Shown in pieces: positions 25,001 to 36,275 of a stretch of 64,000 nucleotides of DNA (position 1 is its first letter; each line of letters starts with the position of its first letter). The translations under genes and the position numbers were made by a program. The notes beneath the pieces are model-generated. The model was not told where the DNA came from and did no database searches. It saw only the letters and a list, made by a program, of their open reading frames with translations. The stretch spans positions 124,001-188,000 of the forward strand of contig JAEBUN010000040.1 of the NCBI GenBank assembly GCA_023014365.1, given 5' to 3'. This DNA is from Lepiota brunneoincarnata. Taxonomy: Eukaryota > Basidiomycota > Agaricomycetes > Agaricales > Agaricaceae.

Positions 25001-27430
25001 AAGTAAGCTACTAGCTTCTGTCCAGACCATCATAAACGCGAGCATGAAGCAAGTAACAGTCGTCTAGAGGGCAGTAAGCATGTTTCAGGCTCACCAACCA
25101 ATCCTTGCGTTAATTAATCATTGTCAACCAACAATTTATCCGTGACACGCAACAACCCCAATCAAAAAGGATATGGCGTGTTCCACTCGGTATTTGATCG
25201 AAAACACAATCGGTTGCGAACGAGGGTCGGGTTTATGGCACAGGGAATATATATATGTTACCCCCGCCCCAGTTCCACGGAAATTATATGCGTTACTTTG
25301 GCGTATATATGTAAACCGTGGATGAATGTTTTCTTTAAACAACTCGATATTATGAGATTACGGACCCTGGATGAAATAGAAGTCCCATCAAACCCTTGCC
25401 AACGTCGCTTACGCGCAGATATTTGACATATGCCAATGTCGTCGCAGGTTCCGGAAGCGCAAAAGGGAAGACCCTCACCCAGCCACCCTCCCTCTCTTTG
25501 TCTTTGACCTTTCCTTTCGCCGGTAGCCGAACTTTCTCATCCCTGACCTGAACAGAAGAACGTTTCCCTTTTTTGAGGGCCTGGGAACGTCCAACCTCAG
25601 AATGGTCCGAACTTGGAAAATCTGCCAGGCATCCTTGCCGTGTTGGCCTGGATCCGTCTCACAACCACCGATGTGGGGAGGGGGAGACCAGAGATAGCCC
25701 AGTCATGTGCGCTCGAGCCACACAGCATAGCCGGCGAATCAATCATTTCACTATTGTTACGGGCGCTGATGAAGAAAACCCCCTTCCCAACCCTCATATT
25801 TCCCACCGTTTAAACTTCTTAGTAACCCTTGCAAATCAACGATCAACGGAGTCTATGAAGAAGAAGAAGAACCCGACGAGTCGCAACCCCTACCTCAGCT
25901 CCCGCCCACCCGTCTCCCCTGCATCAATAAGCGAGAATATTTTTCATCGAACACACCCCTTCCCCCCTCCTTCCCAACCCGACTGCTCTTCTCTTCTCAA
26001 TTTCACACATCCACCGAGGCCTGGGTAAAGAGCATCTCGAAACAACCACACAATCGCTACGAAACTCCCTCCGACTCGCATCGAAGTTCCTTCCAAACAA
26101 TAAGTAAGAAAGACCTTATAAAAATAAACCGCGACAATTCAACATGAGTAATTTTTTTTTTCTCCATCCAATCCCACTGTACTATACATTCCAGGGCGCA
26201 CACGGCGCGGCTTCCCCCTGAGTTAATTCAAGCTGTTGTCGGATTAAAAAACCTCCGAAATTGCCAGTTACAATTCCATTCCCTCTGAGTCCAGGGGGGG
26301 AGGGGGGGGGTGCGTTTGAAAACTTCCGAGGGTCCCCCCCGTAAAAAAAGATACAAAATAAAACAAAACGGCTGGCGATAATACTTGGCGTCTACGGCCT
26401 GGGATCGCGCGCGCTCGATTGAATTGCATATCAAATCAAGCAACTTCCATAATACACACGTCCCCCGCCCCCTCGCTGTATTTTTTTTTAAAAAAAATCG
26501 TGGTAACCCGCCCCGCCCTTGGCAGTTGCAAACTCAAAACAACAATACGGAAGCCCGTCGAACGATACGCGTTTCCATTCAGCGTGGGTAACCTCTCTCA
26601 ACTTGGGATAAGGGAAACAACAGGGAGCCAGACCGACCTAGACCCTGGGTCTCCCGGCAAGAATATTTCAAATTATCGAGAAGAAGGTTTACCCACTCCA
26701 CTACTTCCCTGCCACCCGTATCGCCAAAATGCTTCGACAGATGCACACAGGTTTATGGACAAATACCGTCCCCTCGCGCAGTGCCAATTGGCCCGATACT
26801 GGCACTTCGCATGCCAAAACCGGCTCGAATCATCACTTGGGCGGAGGAAAAAAGAAAGACAACAAAGGGATCAAATTTGGCTACACGCAATTGGCAAGCT
26901 ACATACAAAGTACACGAGTAGTTACACTTCATTCTACTTGGTGATTTAATGAACAAAGGGGTAGAAGCTGTTACAAGAAAAAGGGGATGGGGGACATTAT
27001 GGTGCAAAAGTCGTGGGCGTAATTCTTCACCAAAGTTCGTCCTGAAAGCGCGCTATACAAATCAATCTAAAGGGATCAATCATCAAGCAGAACAGACAAG
27101 AGAAAGAAAAGAGAAGAGGAGAGATCAAAGGCAACTACACAAAATTACGCCAGCAAACAAACGTCCCTGCACAGACAAAAAGAGCATCCGCGCTAGAAGC
27201 CCATGATATCAGGGAGTAATACCGCGCGCTGGCAACAGCCGCAAATACCCGCAACCACAGAATTTCTGCGTCTTCCAAAAATACAGCCAACCCGTATCAA
27301 AAGCAAGCCATAAACCACACGGGTCACAAAGCCGTAAAGTCGTATCTTACCCAAAGCCTGGTCCCACATCCCTCCTCCCTCCTTTCTATCCTACCTCCAA
27401 ACCCCCTTAGGGACTGGTCGGCGCGCGCAT
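22061..27430. other. No gene recognised; 3' flank of the transcription-factor gene at the right end
   Basis: More than 5 kb without a recognisable product. Longer frames exist (22079-22426 plus, 115 codons; 23695-24285 minus, 196 codons; 25573-26028 plus, 151 codons; 26419-26949 plus, 176 codons), but none shows a domain, a repeat relation to a known gene or a splice pattern. The segment 25,440-26,100 is C/T-rich on the plus strand. 26,280-26,350 holds G and C homopolymer runs beside A-rich tracts. The last few hundred bases before 27,431 probably contain the 3' UTR of the minus-strand gene at 27,431-30,430. Confidence 0.4.
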
Positions 27431-30430
27431 TCAGTGCATCCCAAGTGCCCCAGGCGCATACCCCTGTCCATATTCATCCCTACCCACATCTACGCCGACA
27501 CCCGCCTCGTGTTGATGTTGCTCCAACTCCTGCTGCTCCTTGACATCTCCGCCCATCGTGGCAGGCGGAACGAAGAACGCACGCTTCGCGTTGGGAGGTC
27601 CTAGGGTTTGTGAAGCCAATCGCTTAAACGCAGGTCGCAACCTTCCTACACGCCCAGATTCCCCAGAAGCAGCATCATCATCAGTATCTCCTTCCTGGTC
27701 CACAGACACGGATGACGCGCGGGAAGACGAATCCCCTGTGCTCGATCCCGGGCTCCCACGGCGAAGAGCAAACGAAGAAAGATGTGGGCTCCCTTGGAGA
27801 TGCTGTTGCACACCAAATGCGCCCGCCAGGGAAGAATCTCTAGGCGAGCCGCTATGAGTCGTTGAGCTGCTACCGGGCCTCGCGTCGGTAGCGGCGCTCT
27901 GCCTGAGTAGATCAAGTTTGACCGAGGGGACTACTCCAATCCCCTTTCCCGCGACGACCGGGCTTCCACCCTGGGTGATGCTGGTGGGACCAGAATAAGC
28001 AGTAGGACCCACTGCTGGCATTGTCCCTCTCCTCGCCTTCGGTACTAAACTCAGATTGGTCGGCGCCTTCCTCGCCATCACGGCGGCTTCATAGCTCCTC
28101 AAATCATCCTGCAGTGTAGTCCGCACTCCAGACTCTCCCTCTCTATTTGCATCGGTCTCTCGGGACTGGTGACCATTCTGACCCGAAAACACGATAGTGG
28201 GCGTTTTGGAGCTGGGCATAGACGCCACACGGGGACGTCTGGCCCCAGGAGGGGACATCACCTGATGTTGATGCTGTTGCGACGAATTTGCACCGGATTG
28301 CGATTCCGACGCAGCAGCGGGGCCCGGCCCACTGAGAGGCGTGCGCATATATTGCTTCCAAAAGTCCCTCATCTCTTTCGAATCAACCTCTCTCGGGGTC
28401 GCACCACTATTGAGCGCACTCGTGCTAGCGCTTCTCATTGGGAGTGCGAGGGAGACCGGTGGCGCACTTTCCCTCAGAGGCATCGGTGTTGCGTCCGGGT
28501 CGTCGGTGGGCAATCCAGATAACGAGGGAATCCCACCCATTTCCATATTCATGTTTGGAAAGAAGGAAGCGCCATCAGTGGCAAGGCCTGAGAGCACATT
28601 AGGATCATCCAACGACATTGAACCAAAGGCAGACGAGAATCCGTGCTCACCTCCTTTCAACCCACTCTGATTGTTGATGTCCGTGGCTAATTTGTTGTTG
28701 CCGCTTGCTGCGGGGTCCTGCGACCCAGCGCTTGCATAATCCCTATTGTGATTCGAAAGGTCTTCAAGAGCCTATATCGGGGATGAAACAAAGAAGAGAC
28801 AAAGACGGAGGATGACAAGGAGGGAAAGAGAAACGTGGTTGCCGATAGAAGGACAAAGCGGCACAGCAAAAGAGTATGGGTAAATCAGTGAGCGTCCGAT
28901 AGAAAAAAAAAGTATCATAGAAACGGGGAGATGGATAACAACACTTACGTTAAAAGACAACATGTGGGCGTGTTGGCCTTGATTCTGCTGTAAAGTGAGA
29001 TTGTCCAAGGGAAGATGGACAGAGGAGGAGGAGGCGGAAGAAGGTATGCTGGAGTGCTCGGCCGCACTCGAGCTTCCATCACTACCTCCAAATTCGACGG
29101 ATCCGCGACGTAGATAGGAAGCAGAAGCCTGGGCCTGATGTGGATACGTCCTGGCGCCAGAAGGGAGTTGTTGTAAACCGTGGGTGATCCCGTGGTGGTT
29201 CACATATTGGTGATGCTGCTGCTGCTGGGGGTGTGAGTGGTGTGACAGGGAATCATGGCCACGGTGCATATCCTTATCTGTATGGTAAAAATGAAACAAA
29301 ACAATGATATCCTCGCTTAGCACTACAATGAATTCTAGTAACGATAATTAAGAGTATTACCATGCAGGCTTTGCTGTTGCGCGGCGTCGTACGAGTCGGA
29401 CGGGTCCTGGTCATGGCTCCACGATACCCACGATGAGCCACCAGAGGCCGAGCGAGGATCAGAATAGACACCAGGAGGTGAGAGATTGGCTGAGCCCGGG
29501 AAGCCGGGACCCACTGGACCATCCGTCCCACCAGCGGGGGCAAAGTGCCCATTGCTGGTGAGTGCTGTGGTATTCCGGAGAAGTTCTGCCTGGGCCCTGT
29601 ATTTGGAGGTAAAGTCGGTGTGTGGGGCGGTGGAGGAGGAATCGGGGTAGAGGGGTGGGAAGGCAAAGGACTGAGCGTTGTAGAGGGTCTCTGCCATGGA
29701 GGTGGGTACAGATGAGGGAGGTGCGGGTGCAAGGAAAAAGTCGTCAGGTTGGGCATAAGAGATGGGGATGCGGGAGGATGAGATGGAGGAGGGTGGGTCA
29801 AGGTTGCTGTTCGGGGGCGCGTTAGGGCGAGGGTTGTGTCCTGGGCCTACGGGAGCTGTCTGCCTATGGAATTTGACATAGGTGCAGCGGGCTTTACGGT
29901 GCGTACATTTGGCTAAAAAGGAAAAGGGGTAATAAATGAAAAAGTATATTATTGGTGGAGGGAGTAGTAGGCGTACTACAGGGATTGCTGCCATCGCAGG
30001 GAAGAGAGGATTGGACACACTGGTCACATGCCTGTTTGGAGGTAGTGGCGCGCGAGGCAGAGGCAGAACCCTTCCGTCTGGAGGAGCCTGGATTTTGAGG
30101 TGGCTTTTCATTCGCATGGCATTTGTTAATATGTCTCGAAAGGAGATCACTAGCCTGAGATGAGAAGAGGGGGCTTGAGGAAGGGGAAAGAAAAAAAATA
30201 GGGCACCTTCTAGCGAATTGGTCGCCACAGTGTTGGCACTTGTAGGGTCTATCACCTGTGTCTGTGGAGAATGGGAGCGATTGAGGATCGGAAGTGGGGC
30301 GATGGTGAGGAGAGAAAAGGAACTCACGAGAACGCATATGGCGGGCGACATGCTGAGGACGGGTGAAGGTGGCCTGGCAGACGGGGCACTTGTGGTCTCC
30401 TCCCATCGTGTCGAGTTGGTCGCTGGTCAA
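27431..30430 (-). CDS. Transcription factor with two C2H2 fingers plus a Zn2Cys6 cluster
   Basis: Six exons join without a frame break: 30328-30430, 30207-30261, 29977-30149, 29361-29912, 28949-29277 and 27431-28771. Introns are 66, 57, 64, 83 and 177 nt; the product is 850 aa. Finger 1 is C15-x2-C18-x12-H31-x3-H35, linked by TGDRPYK to finger 2 (C43, C46, H59, H64). A fungal binuclear zinc cluster follows at 94-120 (CDQC...LPC...NPC-x2-C...RC), then a conserved-looking YVKFHRQTAPVGPGH. The remaining 700 residues are low complexity (Ser, Gln, His, Gly, Pro) with no fungal_trans domain visible, suiting a disordered regulatory tail. Finger codons are split by the first three introns, and each junction restores a perfect motif, which supports the model. 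It should be a nuclear DNA-binding regulator; targets are unknown. Antisense frames over the last exon are shadows. Confidence 0.88.
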
Positions 30431-31690
30431 TGACGGTGTAGTTATTTAAGATCAGTTTAATTCCTTCTACTTAGTTACTCTCCCTAGACGTCATCTTCAC
30501 ACGGCCCTTGGCAACGCACGACCCCCCCTCCCTCGTTCTCTCGCCCTCCCTCCCCACACGTTCTTCCCTGTCCTCCCTCGCTGCGCCTATCTCCTCCGCC
30601 CTGACGCTCCCTCCCCAGTCTCGGCGACTACAGTTCCTCCCCCCAAAAGCCATCATCACTCCTCCGCCCCATCGCGCACAGACCACCAACCCAGCCACCC
30701 AACCCAGCCACTGACAAAATGACGTCGTCTATTTGCGCGAGATCGTAGCGGAGATCAAACCACTGCCAAAGCGAACATCGGGTAAGTGACGTCAGCACAG
30801 AGTCACACGCTCATAACACCTAAGCATCTTTTCAACGGACCTCGGCGCAGCAATCGGACAAAATACCTCCGCGCAAGCCCTGCATAACGGTCGATCAGCA
30901 GTGTGTCCATCTATCAACCCAAGAGCCCATAAAACACACAACAAAAAAGGCAGAATTTCACAACGAGGTCAGAGCCGGGAGAGGCGCACGGCCCAGAATG
31001 GTTTAGCGCGTCGATATATCCGCTGTCGTCGTGTTGTCTCGTGCAGAAAAGAAGCATGCCCAAACGGCCTCCCTGCACGACTAAATTCACATCTCGTGCC
31101 GACGACCGGCATCCCCATTTTATCTCGCGGACCCCCCTCATCCGCGAGATCAAGATTCACGCGTAAACCCATCTTCCCTTCTCCCCCCCCCCCCAAGAAT
31201 AAATAAACAATAAAGGTTGGAGGGAATAAATAGATGCAACGGACGGACGCCCGAGCGCAGCTGGCTGCCCGATAGGCTGTGCAGTGTGAGTGCGAGAAAA
31301 GAAGAGAAGCTCAGAAAAAAGAAAAGATCTTTGCAAAAAGCGGCCGTCCCCATCTCTTCTGCTCCACTTCCCGCTCAAAATCAGCAGTCCCCTCCCGGCA
31401 TCCGTCTAACTCGGACACCCGTGCGTCCCCCCACCCATACCCGTCGCGAAATACAAGGGCCGCGAGGGTGAGTGAGGAGGGGGGGGGAACGAAAATGGGA
31501 TAGGAGGTTCAAGGGTTTGTGTAGTTCCGGAAAGCTTCCACGGCCACGTCCCCCCGGGTGTCGCCTCGAAAACCGAAATGACGGAACGGGAGAAGCATGA
31601 GGGTGAGGGTATGTATGGACAATGGAAGGGAGCAACCACAGTTCCCTTGCCAAATCTGGAAGTACGCCTTTCACGTAACTCCACCCCCAT
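30431..31690. other. 5' flank of the transcription-factor gene and 3' region of the urate oxidase gene
   Basis: No separate gene is seen. 30,500-30,640 is strongly pyrimidine-rich on the plus strand (purine-rich on the coding strand), just upstream of the ATG at 30430, and may be promoter or 5' UTR. The region 31,400-31,690 should contain the last urate oxidase exon and 3' UTR, but I could not place the exon with confidence. A C11 run lies near 31,184. Confidence 0.4.
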
Positions 31691-31907
31691 TAGAACTGCG
31701 AGCGGCTGAGGGATGGAAAGAATCCAGATATCAATGATCGGATTCAGACAAGTGGATGGGTTGATGAATGCAAATATCGAGCTGTCGTCCATCATTTTCT
31801 TGATGAATCTGTGACGCGCACAGCAATGAAGGGAATGGAAGACCAAAAAGAAAAAAAAAAAGGAAAAAAAAGAGGACAAACAAACAAAAAATAACACAGA
31901 AACATAC

Positions 31908-33797
31908 GGAGTGACGTTGTCAATCCCGATATACTTCATATCGACCGGGATATAGTGTTTGTTGGGGAGGGTATAGGAAACATTTTGGACACCCTGGTTT
32001 TCAGCGATGATCCGTTGGGCCATCTTGTACAACGTTGCCTGTTTCATTCCCAATAACCAACGCAGAGAACAATAGTCAGTGATGTCACGAAAAACCGAAA
32101 TCAGACATAAGGGAGCAGACAAATGTCATCTCGTGATGAAATGCAAAACTCATCCCGCCCAGCAACACGGCTCCGGAATTGATGACCCCTACCCACATCC
32201 ATCAAATTATCCCAAACACCGCCAATTTCGAAAAGAAAAAAATTTAAACAATCAACCCAAGAAGAGATAAATTGGGGGGGGATTTTCCGCGATCCCGGCA
32301 ATTTCAGGAAACGGGGGTCTCGCACGTGTGTGAACGCTTGCACACAAGGTCACAAACATGCTGACATTCCATGTCGTATTGTGGAGCTCCTTGCCTAGGG
32401 TTGCCTGGGACTTTGCTAACCCGAACACGCCATACGAGCAGAAAAGCCTCCCCTCGCATATGTAGCCAAGACATCAAATCTCGGAAAACGGGCCAGAACG
32501 GCCAAAAAAAAAAAAAAAAAAAAGGGGGGAGGCAATTCAAATTCAAAAATCAAAATGGAAATACGCACTTGCACACTGGTGCTCTTATCCTTTGCAAATA
32601 CCTCCATCGTCGCTTGCCTCGCTCGCAGCATAACTTCCCCATCCCACACACTCCCCTCAAATCCTTCATCGCCCTCCTTCAGAGGCACCACAAATTCGAG
32701 CTTTTTCTCATCTGTGGGCGCCCTAATCGCAATGTCGCCAAACGTATAGGTGAAGTCGACAGCCGTGGAAAAGATGCGGTCGTTAACAGGGATGAGGGTC
32801 GTGAACTCGTCGACGATAAACCCTTCGAACGCAGAGCCAGTGGATTTTAAGACTATAGTAGAGATTTGAGTTTCACATGGGACAACAACGACTGGGGTAG
32901 GAGGAAAAAGGACGCACCGAGGAGGTCGGCAATACCGGCACTCACTTTCGCAGTCAACTTGTCCTTGCCAGCAGTCGCATCAAGCTAAAGTAGACGCCCA
33001 ATGGCAAACGCATCAGCCGCCATCCCATCGAGAACCTCAAAACAAAACAAGAAAAAAAAACTCACGATAACTTCAACTACCCTCTTCTCCTCTCCATCCC
33101 TGTAGAACGAATGGGGGTGTTCCTCATACTGTTGTTGCTCACCCGGCACTGAGATTCGAGTCCACCGGAGCTGCTCAACGGTGACGTGCGCCTTGTGGAT
33201 ATGCGCATATTTCGAGACGAGGAAGGTACCAAGATGCAAGGCGAACCGCTCAGGGGAGAGGATATGGGGCGATAGTTTTGCGAGGTCTAAGCATGATGGC
33301 CACAACCTCAGCATTCTCTCCGTAGCAGCGCAGCAGAAAGTAATAACCCACAATATGTGATATTCTTGACTAATACCCAAAGCAGTCATAGCGCAAGTCG
33401 ACGCAGGGTAAGGAAAATGAGCAAGTGGAGCGAGATGAGAGATATAGAAGAAGGAAGAGGGAGAGAGACGTACTGGAGTCTGTGGTAACGACCACACTAT
33501 TGTCGGCTTCAGTGTAACTGGTCACCCAGGCACCATCAGTACCCGCACCCCTGAAAGAGCCCAGACCGCTCTCTCGTATGATTTCATCTCACAGGGGTTG
33601 ACAGACGAGAGAGAGTCCAGTCCAGACGAGAGAGAGCCAAGAGTGCTTGCTCACCTAGGAGCTATGTCCCCCTCGAGGAGCGCGGTGACGTTGTACTCGA
33701 CAACATGGTGCCATTTGCCATCACGCACAACGCGGAAGACACGGACATTAGCCTTGCCGTACTTGGCGTAAGAAAGCGTCGAAATTCCAACAGACAT
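31908..33797 (-). CDS. uaZ: Urate oxidase (uricase), last exon not placed
   Basis: Urate oxidase oxidises urate to 5-hydroxyisourate, the entry step of urate breakdown; the fungal enzymes are usually peroxisomal. Seven exons join in frame from ATG 33797: 33655-33797, 33474-33550, an 18-nt exon 33352-33369, 33066-33286, 32918-32984, 32569-32852 and 31908-32038. Introns are 52-104 nt except intron 6, which is 530 nt. The protein (313 aa so far) shows the family signatures: YGKANVRVFRVVRDGKWH, TTDSIKNITYYLAKLSPHIL, HPHSFYRDGEEKRVVEVI, AGKDKLTAKVSAGIADLLVL, the STGSAFEGF region, VNDRIFSTAVDFTYTF, and ENQGVQNVSYTLPNKHYIPV. The Thr-Asp pair of TTDSIKN, the Arg of NDRIF and the Gln and Asn-x-His of GVQNV...LPNKHY match catalytic or binding positions known in fungal uricases. 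The model stops after IDNVTP; the usual 20-residue tail (EVF...P.GLI..T) was not found. The symbol follows Aspergillus usage. Confidence 0.9.
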
Positions 33798-34797
33798 GAT
33801 GGGTGGATAAGTTGTTGAACTAGCAGGAAAATGTCAGCGCAGAGCCCGTGCGCTGGAGGGTATGGAGGAGGGTGAATAGAACCCGCAGGGAGGATCGTCG
33901 CCAATTATCAAGGTGCTTCGATGGCAGCTGGGATTCATACCAGGCATACTCATGGCACTATTGCTCACATGGCTCGATTCCTTCTCCCAGGTGATGCAAG
34001 TTCGCCGGTTGAAACATTGATCCACTGCCACTCAGCTCCAACTCAGCGAATAAAACGATACTTACGGTGTGAGGAATCAAGTTGGTCTGGAGATGAGAAA
34101 ATCAAACAATGGACTCAAGATAAGGCATCCATCTGAAAATCCCTTATTTGTGAAGTGGGCAGCGGTCGTTCTAGACGGGAATAATCACGAGACTACTGAT
34201 GCGATGGATGAGCACATGACCAAGATAAAGGGAGGGTTTGAGGGACGGCCAGGTAAGACGCGCGCTGATGTTGTAATCAGTGATAATATCAGCATAGATG
34301 ATCATCGGATATAGGTCAGGAACCCCCCTTATCTTGCTCCTCTCCTCGTGGACGGGCCTGTGAAACAAACGCCTGGCATACGATTTTTCCACGCGGTCGG
34401 TATATTCTCTCCAGTAGCTCTTCCGGTTCGGCTCGAAGATCTTGATTTCAACTCACAGGGTATTGATACTTGGCCCCACTTTTTATCAACATCAGCTAAT
34501 ACATCATTTCGACGACATCAGTCGATCAAGCAAAGGAGTCTGACGCAACCCTACGTCACCGAAGCCAACCCACACGATAAACTTCGCCCTAAGCTCTAAG
34601 TATGATACAGCTGCATCAGCCATAGATAGCAGCGGGGGGCACCCTCGACGTCATTGCGTAGCCGAGGATTGTTCTGCATGGTGACCCATCGTGACGCCTT
34701 TTACTGTCGCTAAGTCGGTATTAAACTAATGATTGATATTTCTGGGTCACCGGCCACCGTGACCCTGGCAACTTCCATTCTCCGAGAGCACCGAACC
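33798..34797. other. Intergenic region between urate oxidase and POP4
   Basis: It holds the uricase 5' flank and the POP4 3' flank. A minus-strand frame at about 34,171-34,460 reads IFEPNRKSYWREYTDRVEK and on, looks protein-like in composition, but has no recognised family, start or partners. Confidence 0.35.
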
Positions 34798-35890
34798 CTA
34801 GAGCTCGATAGTCTCCTTGTGTTTAAACTTTCGACCGGCTCTATCTGCCGAACGGAACCGGAACTGATTGCCATACAACTCGAATTCGAAATGAGGAACA
34901 TCCAGGACCGTCGATTCGGGGATATTCACAGGGTCTGGAAGGGGAAGTGGCACATGGGGCGTATGCGATAACGGCAATGTCGAATAAAGCGGAATTGCGA
35001 ACACGAATATCGAGTTTTGTTTCGGTAGCACTGTGAGGAGAGAATGGTCACCGAGGGAACGTCACACCCACCACTACCAACAACAACAACAGCAACAACC
35101 CAAGCACTTACACTTCACTGCATCGGTCTCCGTTATCACTTTAAAAGCGTTTTCTGTTTCGTGGATGACGATGCCAGATAGGCCCACAAGACACGGGTTC
35201 TTGCTCTGGCGCACTTGATTTAAATATACATCAGCCTGGTGGGGGGTAGTATGATCGTCAAAAACGATCCACATACCAGTCATGATCGCACCGTGGAAGT
35301 CGGCTTTGACAAGTTTCGGGTGCATCGTAGCAGAAGGGGGTATGGCTTTCGCTGTCGGTGGGGCGCCATCATCTGGAGGGTGAGATAGTCCAAGCAGCTC
35401 CGACATATAACTCATCCAAAAGTGATGGAGAGGAACAAAAAGCCGATACCTATATCAAGCCATTTCGACGGTGTTCCCCAGACGAAGACATATCAACGCA
35501 CTTTGATTGAGCCTTGTCTAATTTCCATACGCCCTTCTCTTTCGCTTCCAATTTCCCAATCACATTCAATTTCTTGCGTTTTTTCGCCTCCTTGGCCTTC
35601 TGACGCCTCTCTTCCTCTTCTTTCCGCTTGCGAACGTCTCGTACCGGGTTCTCAAGAAGGATCTGACGCCCTTGTACCCGATTGGCGTATACACTCCCAG
35701 GATCAGAGGTTGCTGTGAGGTTCGAGATCACATATTGGGGTATGTAGGGTGCGCTGCTCTTAAAGGTAACACGGGTGCCCTATTGCAAGGAATCCCCTTG
35801 AGTTCAGGGTGTTAATGAACCTAAGGAAAACACACAAACCGTAATGCTTGCAAATTCTTTGTATGGATCTATTGGCTTGACATCTCCCAT
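34798..35890 (-). CDS. POP4: RNase P / RNase MRP protein subunit POP4 (Rpp29 family)
   Basis: POP4 is a protein subunit shared by nuclear RNase P (tRNA 5' maturation) and RNase MRP (rRNA processing), binding the RNA core. Five exons join in frame: 35840-35890, 35502-35779, 35277-35449, 35112-35213 and 34798-35030. Introns are 60, 52, 63 and 81 nt; the product is 278 aa. The N-terminal half has a charged helix (RKRKEEEERRQKAKEAKKR). The Rpp29 fold fills the C-terminal half: KLVKADFHGAIMTVRQSKN, CLVGLSGIVIHETENAFKVI, KLLPKQNSIFVFAIPLY, and the hallmark ending ELYGNQFRFRSADRAGRKFK then HKETIEL. The length is ordinary for fungal POP4. The start MGDVKPIDPYKEF is the first Met giving an open frame through a proper intron; a further upstream exon cannot be excluded. 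The last intron contains a CAA-type microsatellite. Confidence 0.92.
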
Positions 35891-36275
35891 TTCTTCGGGA
35901 AGGAAAGATGGAAAGAGTTTAGCGAACGGTATTCTTCTGTTTGGCAGCACCCGCCGAAACAAACACACGTGGTATTTTTGAGAAATAATGACAAGATAAG
36001 CGTAACGCAAAACGAGGAGGTACTGGGCGTATAAAGAATGTGATTGTCCAATATCAGTTGCGGGGTGCTCTCTGAACTAGGATGCCCGGCACCCGCGAGT
36101 GCAGGGGAGCCGGAATAAACGCAATACCGAGTAAAAAAAACAAAAGGCAACGAGCGTGAGATATGCGCAGCCAAGGCCAATGCACCTAGAGATGTAGAAA
36201 AAAGAAGGCATGAAGGTCCTTTGAAAACAAAAAAGAGGCAGTCTGAATTTCCTAATGGCGGATGAGTAGCGTGAA

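Noticed and set aside
25573..26028. 151-codon plus-strand frame in a pyrimidine-rich stretch
   Set aside because: Length explained by biased composition; no motif.
26419..26949. 176-codon plus-strand frame
   Set aside because: No family likeness or splice context.
27540..28670. Antisense frames over the last exon of the transcription factor
   Set aside because: They mirror the GC-rich, low-complexity coding strand; shadows of the real exon.
34171..34460. Minus-strand frame between urate oxidase and POP4 as an extra gene or kinase remnant
   Set aside because: Protein-like composition but no motif that I can defend.
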